DNA from: Puccinellia tenuiflora
Taxonomy: Eukaryota; Streptophyta; Magnoliopsida; Poales; Poaceae
Direction of reading: 5' to 3'
DNA: 64,000 bases
Assembly: GCA_012064385.1 (NCBI GenBank)
Contig: QRDG01000346.1
Location: 475,880-539,879 of the forward strand
Both the position numbers and the translations under genes were made by a program. This document shows positions 9,991-20,308 of the stretch, piece by piece. The notes under the pieces are model-generated. The model was not told where the DNA came from. It saw only the letters and a list, made by a program, of their open reading frames with translations, and did no database searches. Every line of letters begins with the position of its first letter. Within the stretch, counting starts at the first letter, position 1.

Positions 9991-12003
9991 TCAGTGAATT
10001 TCTATGCCCAAAACATATGATGCTTCACCAAGGTCTTTCATATCAAAGTTTGAGGACAAGAACTTTTTCGTCTCTATTAGTAGACTAACATCACTACTTG
10101 CAAGCAGGATATCATCCACATATAGGATTAGGAAAATGTATTTCCCACTTTTAAACTTTGCATAAACGCAGTTGTCCTCAACATTTTCTTTAAATCCAAA
10201 CATTTTAATGGTCTCATTAAATTTCAGATACCACTGTCTAGAGGCTTGCTTTAATCCATAAATGGATTTCTTTAGACGGCATCCCATATCTTCCTCCCCT
10301 TGCATGATAAAACCCTTGGGTTGTTTCATGTAAACAATTTCTTCTAAATCTCCGTTTAGAAATGCCGTCTTTACATCCATCTGATGTAGCTCTAAATCAA
10401 AATGTGCAACTAGTGCCATTATGATTCTGAAGGAATCCTTACATGAGACTGGAGAAAAAGTCTCATTATAATCTATTCCTTCTCTTTGTGTAAAACCCTT
10501 TGCCACAAGACGCGCTTTATACTTTTCTACATTCCCATTAGAGTCATACTTTGTTTTGTAGACCCATTTGCAGCCTACTGTTTTGGCTCCTTTAGGAATC
10601 TTTTCTAAGTCCCAAACATCGTTGGAACTCATCGACCTCATCTCATCTTCCATAGCTTCAAGCCATTTCGATGATTGAGGACTTCTCATGGCTTCTTCAT
10701 ATGAGGTGGGATCACCTTCCAAATGACCTATCTCTGTGTTATATACATAATCACTAGAGATAGCTGGCTTTTTAATTCTTTTAAACCTTCCAAGGTTTTC
10801 GTTCTCAATGTTTGGCTGCTGCAGCTCCCTTTCATGCTCAACAACGGGCTCAATCGGCTCCTGAAGGACAGGTTCCGAAACTTCACCCATAGTTGTCACG
10901 TGTGGAGTTACAACAGGTGCTTCCACCACAATCTCAGGGACTGTTGGTGTAGGCACAACAGGTAGCGAGAAAAATGGCTCCTGAATGATCGGATTAGGTG
11001 GATGCACCCTCTTCTCCTCAAGATCAATTTTTCTAGCTACCATGCTCCCCCTCATCAGTTCGTCTTCTAAAAAGACTGCATGTCTCGTTTCTACAAACTT
11101 TGTGTATCTGTCTGAACAGTAGAAACGAAATCCTTTTGACTTTTCGGGATAGCCAATGAAGTGGCAACTGACTGTTTTGGGGTCTAACTTTGCAATGTTT
11201 GGATTAAACAATTTTGCCTCAGCTGGGCACCCCCACACCCTAAGGTGTTGAAGAGAAGGTACCCTTCCTGTCCACAGTTCGTACGGTGTTTTGGGCACCG
11301 ACTTACTTGGCACTCTGTTGAGAATATGAACAGCAGTTTTAAGTGCCTCCATCCATAAACCCAATGGAAGTGTGGAGTAGCTCATCATACTGCGCACCAT
11401 ATCCATAAGGGTACGGTTGCGCCTTTCAGCTACTCCATTTTGCTGAGGATCGCCCGGCATTGTATATTGAGCGACTATTCCTGTTTCCTGCAAAAACCTC
11501 GCAAAAGGTCCAGGGACTTGACCATATGGAGTGTGCCGACCATAGTACTCCCCCCCACGGTCGGATCTTACTATCTTTATTCTTTTATCGTGTTGATTTT
11601 CAACTTCAGCTTTGAATATTTTAAATTTATCCAAGGCTTCAGACTTTTCTTTGATTGGATAAATATATCCATATCGGGAGTAATCATCTGTGAATGTTAT
11701 GAACGAATCATAACCATCCACACTTTTCATCGAAAAAGGTCCACAAATATCAGTGTGGATTATTTCTAGTGTCGTTGTGCTTCGAGTTGCACCCTTTTTA
11801 ATTTGTTTTACAAATTTTCCTTTTATGCAATCGATGCACTGTTCTATATCTGAGAACTCTAACGGTGGAAGAATATCATTTTTAACGAGTCTTTCTATTC
11901 TCCCCCTCGAAATGTGGCCCAAACGACAGTGCCATAATCTCGACGAGTCTTGAGTTCTCTTTCTTTTCTTTTGTTCTTTATTCGACGCAGAAAACAATTT
12001 CAT
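9991..12003 (-). CDS. Copia pol: integrase and reverse transcriptase
   Basis: A 670-aa frame. Residues about 20-65 are the GAG-pre-integrase region (LWHCRLGHISRGRIERL). The integrase core follows, with HTDICGP, RSDRGGEY and QQNGVAERRNR carrying the D-D-E residues. The reverse transcriptase has KWVYKTKYDSNG, YKARLVAKGFTQ, DVKTAFLNG and the catalytic LYVDDILLAS. It ends at GIEIH followed by TGA at 9991-9993, where related elements read an arginine; CGA to TGA at a CpG would explain it. The frame differs from gag-protease. Confidence 0.92.
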   Translation of the reverse strand: MKLFSASNKEQKKRKRTQDSSRLWHCRLGHISRGRIERLVKNDILPPLEFSDIEQCIDCIKGKFVKQIKKGATRSTTTLEIIHTDICGPFSMKSVDGYDSFITFTDDYSRYGYIYPIKEKSEALDKFKIFKAEVENQHDKRIKIVRSDRGGEYYGRHTPYGQVPGPFARFLQETGIVAQYTMPGDPQQNGVAERRNRTLMDMVRSMMSYSTLPLGLWMEALKTAVHILNRVPSKSVPKTPYELWTGRVPSLQHLRVWGCPAEAKLFNPNIAKLDPKTVSCHFIGYPEKSKGFRFYCSDRYTKFVETRHAVFLEDELMRGSMVARKIDLEEKRVHPPNPIIQEPFFSLPVVPTPTVPEIVVEAPVVTPHVTTMGEVSEPVLQEPIEPVVEHERELQQPNIENENLGRFKRIKKPAISSDYVYNTEIGHLEGDPTSYEEAMRSPQSSKWLEAMEDEMRSMSSNDVWDLEKIPKGAKTVGCKWVYKTKYDSNGNVEKYKARLVAKGFTQREGIDYNETFSPVSCKDSFRIIMALVAHFDLELHQMDVKTAFLNGDLEEIVYMKQPKGFIMQGEEDMGCRLKKSIYGLKQASRQWYLKFNETIKMFGFKENVEDNCVYAKFKSGKYIFLILYVDDILLASSDVSLLIETKKFLSSNFDMKDLGEASYVLGIEIH

Positions 12004-12012
12004 TCACTTTAT

Positions 12013-13299
12013 TTACAGAATAAATCTTTTCACGCAAGGATAATAAATAAAGCTCATTGTGGAGGGATGCAACCCCCACACGAATATTATTACACAAATG
12101 GCACACTTGCCATGTCCAAAATAACACTCATACTGTTCTTTGTCCAAACGTGACACACTTATTAAATTTCTTTGCAAAGAAGGAACAAATAAGACATCTC
12201 TAAGCAAAATAGCGAAGCCATCAGCCAACTCCAAGGAGATATCGCCAACAGCTTCAACATCTGCTTGCACTCCATTTGCGACTTCAATGCATCCTTCGTT
12301 TCTTTGCATAATCCGCGTCGAATGGAACCCCTGTAAAGAATTTGCAACATGAACAGTTGCACCTGAGTCAATCCACCAAGTAGATTTCGAAAACTGTGTA
12401 TACAGGGATTCATTAACGAAGGAAACTATATTTTTACCATTCTTTGCCATTATGGACTTTAGGAAAGCAGGGCAATCCTTCTTGTAGTGCCCAGTCTTCT
12501 TGCAGTGGAGGCATGTGTCTTTGTCCACTGGGAAGGACCTTTGCTGACTCTGAATGGGGCCTTTGCCATGTGGCTTTGAAGGAGAACCAGTGTTACCAAA
12601 GTTCTTCTTCTTACTATCCTTCACGTAGTTGATGGATCCACCACGTGCTTCTTTCAGCCTGTCCTCTTCTTGGACACACATAGCAATGGTCTTTTCCATG
12701 TCCCACTTCTCAGGGGACATGTTGTAGTTCACAACAAAGTTCTCGAACTCTTTTGGCAATGATGCCATGACTATGTGGATGAGGAGAACAGACTTGATCT
12801 CAAGATCAGGATCAATGGCCTTGAGCTTGGCAGCCATGTTGCACAACCTGAGGATGTGCTCTCGAATGCCATGCCCTCCTCCTGTGTACTTTTCAGTTAC
12901 CAGTTGCTTGAGCAACTGGGTGCCATAGATCTTTGAAGAACCAGTAAACTGGCTCTTTACTTTGTCGAAGAACTCCCCGACAGTGGCACACTCTGCAATT
13001 GAGCCCGCAATGGCGTTCTCAATTGTATTCTTTAAGAAGGCTAAGCTCTTCTTGTTGGTTGCATTCCACTTTTGCTTATTTATGGAATAAGCCAATTCCA
13101 ATGGACCATAGTCCCTTTTCTTCTTTTCCCATTCATCGTCAGTGTCTTTTGCCTCTCTTTCAGGCTCTTTTGGCATGACTGGTGGTGGAGTATCCACCAC
13201 CCAGTCCACCTCTGCACATGCAAGTGCCAAATCCACCTTTTTCCTCCACTCGGAGTAGTTGTCACCTCGAAGGAGGGGAACATCCTTTAGGCAACTCAT
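12013..13299 (-). CDS. Copia gag and protease
   Basis: Start chosen at the ATG at 13299 (MSCLKDVPLLRGDNYSEWRK), the usual Copia gag start; the open frame extends to 13377. It has a gag domain, a zinc knuckle CLHCKKTGHYKKDC and a protease with WWIDSGATVHV. Around 12095-12110 the frame changes after KCAIC: the conserved continuation NNIRVGVASLHNELYLLSL lies in another frame, consistent with loss of one base. A further shift is needed to reach pol. Confidence 0.9.
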   Translation of the reverse strand: MSCLKDVPLLRGDNYSEWRKKVDLALACAEVDWVVDTPPPVMPKEPEREAKDTDDEWEKKKRDYGPLELAYSINKQKWNATNKKSLAFLKNTIENAIAGSIAECATVGEFFDKVKSQFTGSSKIYGTQLLKQLVTEKYTGGGHGIREHILRLCNMAAKLKAIDPDLEIKSVLLIHIVMASLPKEFENFVVNYNMSPEKWDMEKTIAMCVQEEDRLKEARGGSINYVKDSKKKNFGNTGSPSKPHGKGPIQSQQRSFPVDKDTCLHCKKTGHYKKDCPAFLKSIMAKNGKNIVSFVNESLYTQFSKSTWWIDSGATVHVANSLQGFHSTRIMQRNEGCIEVANGVQADVEAVGDISLELADGFAILLRDVLFVPSLQRNLISVSRLDKEQYECYFGHGKCAICVIIFVWGLHPSTMSFIYYPCVKRFIL

Positions 13300-14606
13300 C
13301 AGGTGGTACCCTCCTAAAACAATCACAATGAGGTGAGAACTTTCAACAATTTTCAACATTTGCATGAAATAAATCAACGTTGGTCAAAATATGACATGCA
13401 AAAGTTATGCAATTTAAACTAAAACACCGTTGGGCAGAATTAGAAATAAATGCATTTCACTATAATTAACTATGATCATGTTATTAACGACGTTGGTCAT
13501 AAAATAACAGGACCATAATAATCATAATAATCTTTTAACATGCTCTTTTTACTTTTAATTCTATTGAAAAAGAATTTAAAAGAGCAATTACTCTATTTGC
13601 AGCGGAAACTATTGAATAAAATTCTATTATCCTTTTACTTTTCAGAAGCATTTATTTTACTTTTCTGTTTCCTACACAATAATTTCGTTGGACAATTTTT
13701 GCATAGGAAAAAACTAGGTGAAAAATGCCTAAAATGGACAAAAAACACCTAAAAACTGCTTCTGAAAAAACAAAAAACAGAGAAAAACTGTCTAAAATCT
13801 GTTTAAAACGCGCGGCCCATACCGCACGTTCTGCCACTTTTGGCCCACGGCCCATTAACTTGCGCGACGCGCGCGCGCGGCACGTAGACGCGCCCGGCGG
13901 CCCACGACCACTTTCATTTCGGCCCAACCTTTCTCACTTTCGGCCCGTCTGGCCCCGGAACGAGCTAGGGTTTCAATCCCAGCCGTCCGTGCCAGATCCG
14001 ACGGCTGTCCGTCCATATCGCCGGAACAAAACCCGGGCCGGTCACGAGGGGGGGGGGGGGGGGGGTCAAACCCTAGTTCATTTCCCCCCCGGCCGAGCCG
14101 CTCTCTTCCCTCCTCCCCCGATCTAGCGATCTAGGGTGAGGGTCCCGGCCGTCCGGCGATCGCCGCCGACCGACGGCGAGCTGGAGTCGACGACCACCAC
14201 CGTAGCGCGCCGCACCAGCATCTCTTCCCCTCCCCCTTTCTGTTCTCTTTCCACCGTCGGCGCAGATCCAGGCGAGGAGACGGCTCGATGGTCTCCGCTC
14301 TCGCCGGTCGCGCGTCCCATTTCGGAGGGCGCGCCGCCGTCGAGCGGAGAGGCCGTCGAGCCCCTATTCTTTGCCCCCCGAGGGAGGTAGTCCTTCTTCC
14401 GACGCCTCGGCTTGCCGATGCGCGTCGGATCGAGAGGGAATGGGCGGCCTTGCGGCAGGCCCCTTTGCCGGCGAACCCGAGGGCACACCGGTGAGTTTCT
14501 TTGCCCCTTCTCTTTCGATTTTGGGGTTAGGGTTTCTGTGGGAGGGGATTCTTTCTTTGATCTTTTGATTTCTTGCCTTTTACCGAATCGATCTAGACCT
14601 AGAACG
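13300..14606 (-). other. Copia leader between primer site and gag
   Basis: An unusually long leader of about 1.3 kb. The LTR-proximal part is GC-rich with a G homopolymer at about 14048-14065 (plus strand), and the gag-proximal part is AT-rich. A 121-aa minus-strand frame at 14123-14488 has no recognised domain. Confidence 0.6.
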
Positions 14607-14618
14607 GCTCTGATACCA
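14607..14618 (-). other. Primer binding site (initiator tRNA-Met)
   Basis: The minus strand reads TGGTATCAGAGC one base inside the 5-prime LTR. This is the common plant Copia primer site. Confidence 0.92.
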
Positions 14619-14619
14619 A

Positions 14620-15047
14620 TGTTATTTCTGTTGCATCTAGTCTAGATAGATCACGGCTAACTCTTTAGGGTTCTACCCTTTCTACTGCTTGATACCGAGA
14701 GAGAGAGAGAGGTCGGCGTGTCTACCTTCACCGGGGAGTGGCACCGAGCTCGAGCTGCCGGAGGCCATGGTGGTGGTGAGTGAGCGCGGTGTGGTGCTGA
14801 TGCGTGGATGAGTGCGGCGGCGGTGATGCTTCCCGTGGCCTAGCGCTAACCCTAGATCGGTAGGGGTATCGGTGGGGTGCTGGGCAACACGGTGAACCTC
14901 GTACCTTGTGCCCCCGGCCCCCACCCTGTTAATATAGCGCAGCCACAGGGGCCCACCAACCAGAAGAGGGTTGGGCGCCCCCGATCAGGGCGCGTTTGAC
15001 CTAGGTTCGTGTGACCGTTGGGTCACGCCGTGGAGATCGACCTAACA
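14620..15047 (-). repeat. Copia 5-prime LTR
   Basis: 428 bp, TG to CA. It differs from the other LTR by 10 bp, all in the GA repeat. Confidence 0.92.
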
Positions 15048-15052
15048 CTTAT

Positions 15053-15599
15053 CGCATCCGTCGTCGGGGCCGGCGCGCGCTCCGGTCAGCCGCAGATGTA
15101 CTTCTGACACTCGCACGACGCAAAGCAAGCAGGCAGCACCGCGGTAGCAAATCCAGTAAAGCGAAGCAGAGCAGCCCTGCCCTCGCACGTGAGGCGTGTA
15201 CCCAATAGAGCGAACGGTTCCAAACCGGTTGTAATAAATGGTTTCAACCCATTTGTGCACTAGGTTTATGTTTGTAAGCTTTCAAACCTCAACCTCTCTA
15301 GCCGTACGTAAACTTAATTACGTCGTGTTCCACGAGTCGAGTCAGGGCGGGGCGAACCTATCGAATCAAATCATAAGAAATATTAATCAACGTCCTCGAT
15401 CGAAACGGGCGTCGTGCTAGCTAACTGAGATCATGTGAACCATGCGCGCGCGCATTCGGTGAAGCTCCATTCCCCATCTTCTGCTGCTGCTGCTGCTGCA
15501 TGCTATAAGTACCTCTCGAGCAGATGCTTCTAGTACCATCAGCAAGTGTTTCTACCAAGCTAGCCAGCTAGCTTAGCCACCTACAGCACGGTGGCTAAG
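15053..15599 (+). promoter_or_regulatory. Laccase upstream region, copy A
   Basis: Shared with copy B. It contains a CTG triplet run, then a likely TATA box CTATAAGTA at 15503-15511, about 97 bases before the ATG. No other motif is claimed. The Copia insertion places its LTR about 550 bp upstream of the ATG. Confidence 0.6.
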
Positions 15600-17560
15600 A
15601 TGCCGGCGACGCTTTGGTTACTCGCTGCACTGCTCGCGCTTGCAGGAGCAGCTGGCCTGGCCGACGCCGCCGGGCATAACTACTACGATTTCTTCGTAAG
15701 TCATGTGCATCATCCATTTTCCTTCCTGTGTTAATTGCTAGCAATTTCTAACCGACGGCCGACCTTGCTGCACTGTTGGTGGTGATGGATTTTGCAGGTG
15801 AAGGAGACTAGCTACACCAAGCTGTGCAAGCAGAAGACCTTGCTCACCGTCAATGGCATCTGGCCCGGGCCGACCATCACGGCGCGCAAGGGCGAAACGG
15901 TTTACGTCAACGTGCACAACCAAGGGCCAAAGAACAANNNNNNNNNNNNNNNNNNNNNNNNNNNNNNNNNNNNNNNNNNNNNNNNNNNNNNNNNNNNNNN
16001 NNNNNNNNNNNNNNNNNNNNNNNNNNNNNNNNNNNNNNNNNNNNNNNNNNNNNNNNNNNNNNNNNNNNNNNNNNNNNNNNNNNNNNNNNNNNNNNNNNNN
16101 NNNNNNNNNNNNNNNNNNNNNNNNNNNNNNNNNNNNNNNNNNNNNNNNNNNNNNNNNNNNNNNNNNNNNNNNNNNNNNNNNNNNNNNNNNNNNNNNNNNN
16201 NNNNNNNNNNNNNNNNNNNNNNNNNNNNNNNNNNNNGGTGGACCGCCGATTGAACGAGATTTTAGAGGACCACCTCAAGACTGGCGGCGAGATCAACAAC
16301 TCAAACGCGCACATGATCAACGGCCACCACGGAGGCAACTTCGGACGATGCAAGGACAAGGCCGTCTTCACGCTGCCCGTGCAGTCCGGCAAGACGTACC
16401 TGCTGCGGATCATCAACGCTGAACTCGACAACGACATGTTCTTCGGCGTGGCCGGGCACCGCCTCACCGTGGTCGGCACCGACGGACGCTACCTCAAGCA
16501 GTTCAGCGTCCAATACATGATGATCTCGCCGGGGCAGACCATGGACGTGCTGCTCGAGGCCAACCAGCGTCCCGGCCGCTACTTCATGTCGTCGCGGGCG
16601 TACGCGTCCAACCAGGGCCTCGGCTTCGACAACACCATCGCCAACGCCATCCTGGAGTACAAGGCGCGCCTCGCCGGATGACGCCGCCGGTGGACGCCAA
16701 GCTCCCGGCCAGCAACGCCAGCGACGTCGCAAACGGCTACTCGGCCCAGCTCCGGTCCCTGGCGAGCAAGGAGCACCCGGTGGCGGTGCCGCGGAAGGCC
16801 GACCGCAAGATGCTCATCACCATCGCCGTCAACACGCTCCCCTGCACCATGGGCAACGGGACGTGCCACGGGCCAGGCGGCACCCGCCTAGGCGCCAGCC
16901 TCAACAACGTGAGCTTCGAGGACCCACGGACCGACATCCTCGACGCTACTACTACGAGGAGTTCTTTGGCAAGCAACAGGACGTGTTTCGAGACAGACTT
17001 CCCCAACAAGCCGCCCTTCCTCTTCAAACTTCACCGACAACACCGAGTCCCGGAGGTACTGGCCCACGAAAAAAGGCAGCAAGGTGACGGTGGTGCAGTT
17101 CGGCGAGGTAGTGGAGGTGGTGTTCCAGGACACGGCCATCCTCGGCGCCGAGAACCACCCCATGCACCTGCACGGCTTCGCCTTCTACGTCGTCGGGAGA
17201 GGCTTCGGAACTTCAACCAGACCACTGACCCTCCCAACTACAACCTGAAAGACCCGCCGTACCAGAACACCGTCACCGTGCCCAAGGCTGGCTGGGCCGC
17301 CATGCGCTTCCACGCAACCAATCCTGGTATATTCGCACCTCCTCTCCTGCTGCTGATCTTAGCTAGCTTCATTTCTTTTGGTGTGTGAGCAGATCCTTAT
17401 GTTTTTTGATGACATTAATTGGACGACAGGTGTGTGGTTCATGCACTGCCACTTCGACCGGCACACGGTGTTTGGAATGAGCAGCGTGTTCATCGTCAAG
17501 GAAGGCAAGGGAAAGAACCAGAAAATGAGGCCTCGCCCTAGCATCATGCCAAAGTGTTAG
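15600..17560 (+). CDS. Laccase, copy A (broken as assembled)
   Basis: Same gene as the intact copy at 42157-44403. Exon 1 is 15600-15695 and exon 2 starts at 15798, but 15938-16236 is N, hiding the end of exon 2, exon 3 and the start of exon 4. Exon 4 resumes at 16237 and ends at 17326; exon 5 is 17430-17560. Compared with copy B, exon 4 has six single-base indels (near 16250, 16663, 16945, 16986, 17027 and 17208), all at short base runs, and no substitution was seen over about 1.09 kb. As written it cannot encode a laccase. Consensus error beside the gap is more likely than decay, but a pseudogene is possible. Confidence 0.85.
15938..16236. other. Assembly gap (299 N)
   Basis: Run of N inside laccase copy A. 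The matching segment in copy B is about 584 bp and contains two TA microsatellites, which probably caused the gap. The gap size is therefore an estimate, not a measurement. Confidence 0.99.
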
Positions 17561-17867
17561 TTGCCTGCCCTCATCGCTCGGCTCGGCTCAGTTGAGGATC
17601 AAGAGAAATATTGTTGTGATCCGTTTATTTCAATTTCCAATTACTATTACGCGCATTGTTTTGTTTTCATTAAGCATGCATGGCCGGGCGTGTAGTCCTC
17701 CCGAGTATCCTTCTTTTTTTTTTTCCTCCATTAATTCGGCTGAAAGAAATCTTTCTTTTATCATCTCATGTAATCTGTCGTCTCAATTAATGAAATAAAG
17801 TGATGTTTTGTTACGTATCTATCAGTAGTACTGTTTTCGGCATGGAGATGGCAAGTCTATATATATA

Positions 17868-18226
17868 CTCCCTCCATCCCAACGCTTAAGGCGTAAAAAC
17901 TTGGGCTCGTTGATTAATGGAGGTTTGCCATCGCTAAAACTTTCCAGGTCTGCCCCTAATTAAACGCTTGGTCCCCTTAAATTTCTCACCTGTTTCCTTT
18001 TTCTTTGGGCTTATTATCTCTCCCGTTTGCTAGAAGGACTCCTCGTTGCTCTACGCGCTGTTGTCGCATTAACTCTCTGGGTCTTAACTGCCTTGCTCTT
18101 TTTCAGGACGACGGAAACGAAACGGAGGGGTATTATGGGGAGGTTAGCGCTACTTAGGCACCCGCGCCTTATTCCTTGGTGAAAAACGAATTTTTTTTTA
18201 CGCCTTAAGCGTTGAAACGGAGGGAG
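17868..18226. mobile_element. Stowaway MITE, private to copy A
   Basis: 359 bp flanked by TA. The inverted ends of about 30 bp start CTCCCTCCATCCCAACG and contain GCTTAAGGCGTAAAAA. Copy B has an unbroken TA repeat at the same place (about 44705). It lies about 310 bp after the laccase stop. Confidence 0.9.
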
Positions 18227-18455
18227 TATATGGCAACCATCTTGCGTGAATATGGACACATTGCGAAACATATATAATACCTGTTTTGGCACGAGGTTTT
18301 TGGTGAATAGAGAGAACGAGAGATACCTAAATGGAATCTCAAATCTTATTCATGCTAACGAAAAATGTATGACCTTAGTTACTAATGTTTAAAAAAATGG
18401 TGTTGTCTCGATGTCAATGTTATTGTTCACTAAGTACTAGTTTTGTAATAAATGA
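18227..18455. other. AT-rich spacer
   Basis: No gene or repeat recognised. Shared with copy B (44713-44937). Confidence 0.5.
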
Positions 18456-19059
18456 CACTAGTGGAAAACGGGGCACTAGTCCCGGTTCCATAGGGTCTCT
18501 AGTTCCGGTTGGGCAATCGGGACTGGCCAATCGGGACTAGAGGCCCCCCTCCTCTAGTCCCGGTTGTCCACGAACCGGGACAAGCGGCCCTCCCACGCGG
18601 CCACGGAGGAACCCGCGGGGCTGGGGACCTTTAGTCACGGTTCCAGCCACGGACCGGGACTACCGTTAGGCCTTTTTTTTTCTTTTCGATTATTTTTCAG
18701 GTTTTAGAGTTTAGGGTTTAGGAGGGGTTTAGGGGTATCGGATAGTTTTTATCGTACGGGGATCACGTCGATGCGCCAAAAACGCATTTTGGTATATATA
18801 TACACTACATGAAGATCACGTTGATGCATATATATAACACATACAATTACATAAGATCATGTTGATGCATATATATACACATACAGTATAAGTAGTACAT
18901 GAAGATCACGTTTTCGTATAAAGTACTTAATAGGGATTGGGATCATAGTAGTACTCTCCGAATCTAGGTATGACATCTGTAAGAAAATCCCGAATTTCTC
19001 CGCAATTGCTTTGAAGCGGTCCTGTATTGGGAGCTCGTTCCGCTTTCTTGCCAACTTTA
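18456..19059 (-). mobile_element. CACTA element end (outer, truncated)
   Basis: Begins CACTAGTGGAAAACGGGG, then subterminal repeats of TCCCGGTT and AACCGGGA in both directions. The minus strand from 19058 down encodes KLARKRNELPIQDRFKAIAE, the tail of a CACTA ORF. The element is cut at 19060 by a second CACTA in both copies. In copy B it is also split by a Helitron. Confidence 0.8.
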
Positions 19060-20308
19060 CACTAGTAGAAAAACCATCTTTGGTCCAGGGCCGCCCCAAG
19101 CCATTGGTCCCGGTTCAGAGAAAAACCGGGACCAGTGCCTGACACTGGTCCCGGTTCGAGTTGCCAAGGGCCCGTGGACCATTGGTCCCGGTTCGGTTGG
19201 GAGCATTGGTCCCGGTTCTAGACACGAACCGGGACCAAAGCTCCAGAGCCGGACACGTGACGTACCGCGGAGCTTTGGTCCCGGTTCGTGCCAAGAACCG
19301 GGACCAATACCCCTCCCCTGCCTATAAAATAACCCACCCCCCGTCTCTCTCCTCTGTTTTGTTTTTCTTGGATTGGTGGGAAGTGGATGCTAGTTTTTTT
19401 TTTCCTTTGCCACGCACAAGATGTGTTCGACGAAATGCCCGACCCACACTTAAGTTCACACAAAATGATATCCTCGGCCGAGGTTAGCAACTTTATCCTT
19501 TTCATCTGTAATTGATACAGAAATATTGCATGTGTCGATGTACGGTGGTCATTTTCACTATTCAACTTTATCCTTTTCACTATTCAGGATGTTATTGTAA
19601 TGGTATTTGATAAACTTAATTATATGATGCAGATGGATGCATGGATGCGATGGACGTATGGCGAACGACGCAGTTCCGAATTTATTGCAGGCCTGCATAA
19701 ATTTATCGATGTGGCTGAGGCAAACAAAGTGGATAATTTTATGCCTTGTCCATGTGTTGACTGTCGGAACGTCAGGGAGTACTCTAACTCGAAAACCATT
19801 CAAGACCATGTGCTTCGGAGAGGTTTCATGCCCAGCTATAATTGTTGGACCAAGCACGGAGAAAGAGGGGTTAGGGTGGAAGACAATGAAGAAGAGGAGG
19901 ATGATGACAACTATCCTATGTTCCCTGAAGAATACGGTGATACTGTAATGGAAGACGTTGAAGAAGAAGGAGGTGAACATCGGGCATCAGATGAGCCCGC
20001 TGATGGTCTTGGTGGGGTCATTTCTGATGCAAAGCGAGAATGCGATACGGAAAAGGAGAAGCTAAAGTTGGAGGCCATGCTTGAGGATCACAAAAAGTTG
20101 TTGTACCCACCTGCGAAGATGGCAGCACAAAGCTCGGTACCACACTGGAACTGCTGAAATGGAAGGCTGAGACTGGTTGTTCTGACAAGGGATTTGAGAA
20201 GTTACTGAAATAATGAAGCCGAAGCTTCCAAAGGATAACGAATTGCCCGAGAATACATACGAAGCAAAAAAGGCTATCTGCCCTCTAGGATTAGATGTGC
20301 AGAAGATG
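19060..20308 (+). mobile_element. Nested CACTA element, left part
   Basis: Terminus CACTAGTAGAAAAACC at 19060, then subterminal TCCCGGTT/AACCGGGA repeats to about 19305, a likely TATA box (CTATAAAATAA) at about 19321, and the first transposase exon. It stops at 20308, where unrelated DNA begins, so the right part is missing or displaced. Confidence 0.8.
19633..20308 (+). pseudogene. CACTA TNP2-type transposase, N-terminal fragment
   Basis: An exon after a CAG acceptor starts MDAWMRWTYGERRSSEF. It carries the transposase-associated domain (FMPCPCVDCRNVREY, HVLRRGFMPSYNCW) and an acidic linker. Near 20137 a one-base shift moves the reading to TLELLKWKAETGCSDKGFEK and PENTYEAKKAICPLGLDVQK, the start of the TNP2 domain. 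The DDE core is absent. Copy A lacks one A near 20207 compared with copy B. Confidence 0.8.

Larger units (their letters stand above)
8527..15047 (-). mobile_element. Complete Copia LTR retrotransposon, private to copy A
   Basis: A 6521 bp element read on the minus strand. LTRs lie at 14620-15047 (5-prime) and 8527-8964 (3-prime), starting TG and ending CA. The 5 bp target duplication CTTAT lies at 8522-8526 and 15048-15052. A primer site complementary to initiator tRNA-Met and a polypurine tract are present. Order is gag, protease, integrase, reverse transcriptase, RNase H, which defines Copia. Copy B has the empty site at about 41618. The coding part has a frame break and a stop codon, so it is probably not autonomous, although the LTRs look identical apart from GA-repeat length. 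Confidence 0.95.
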
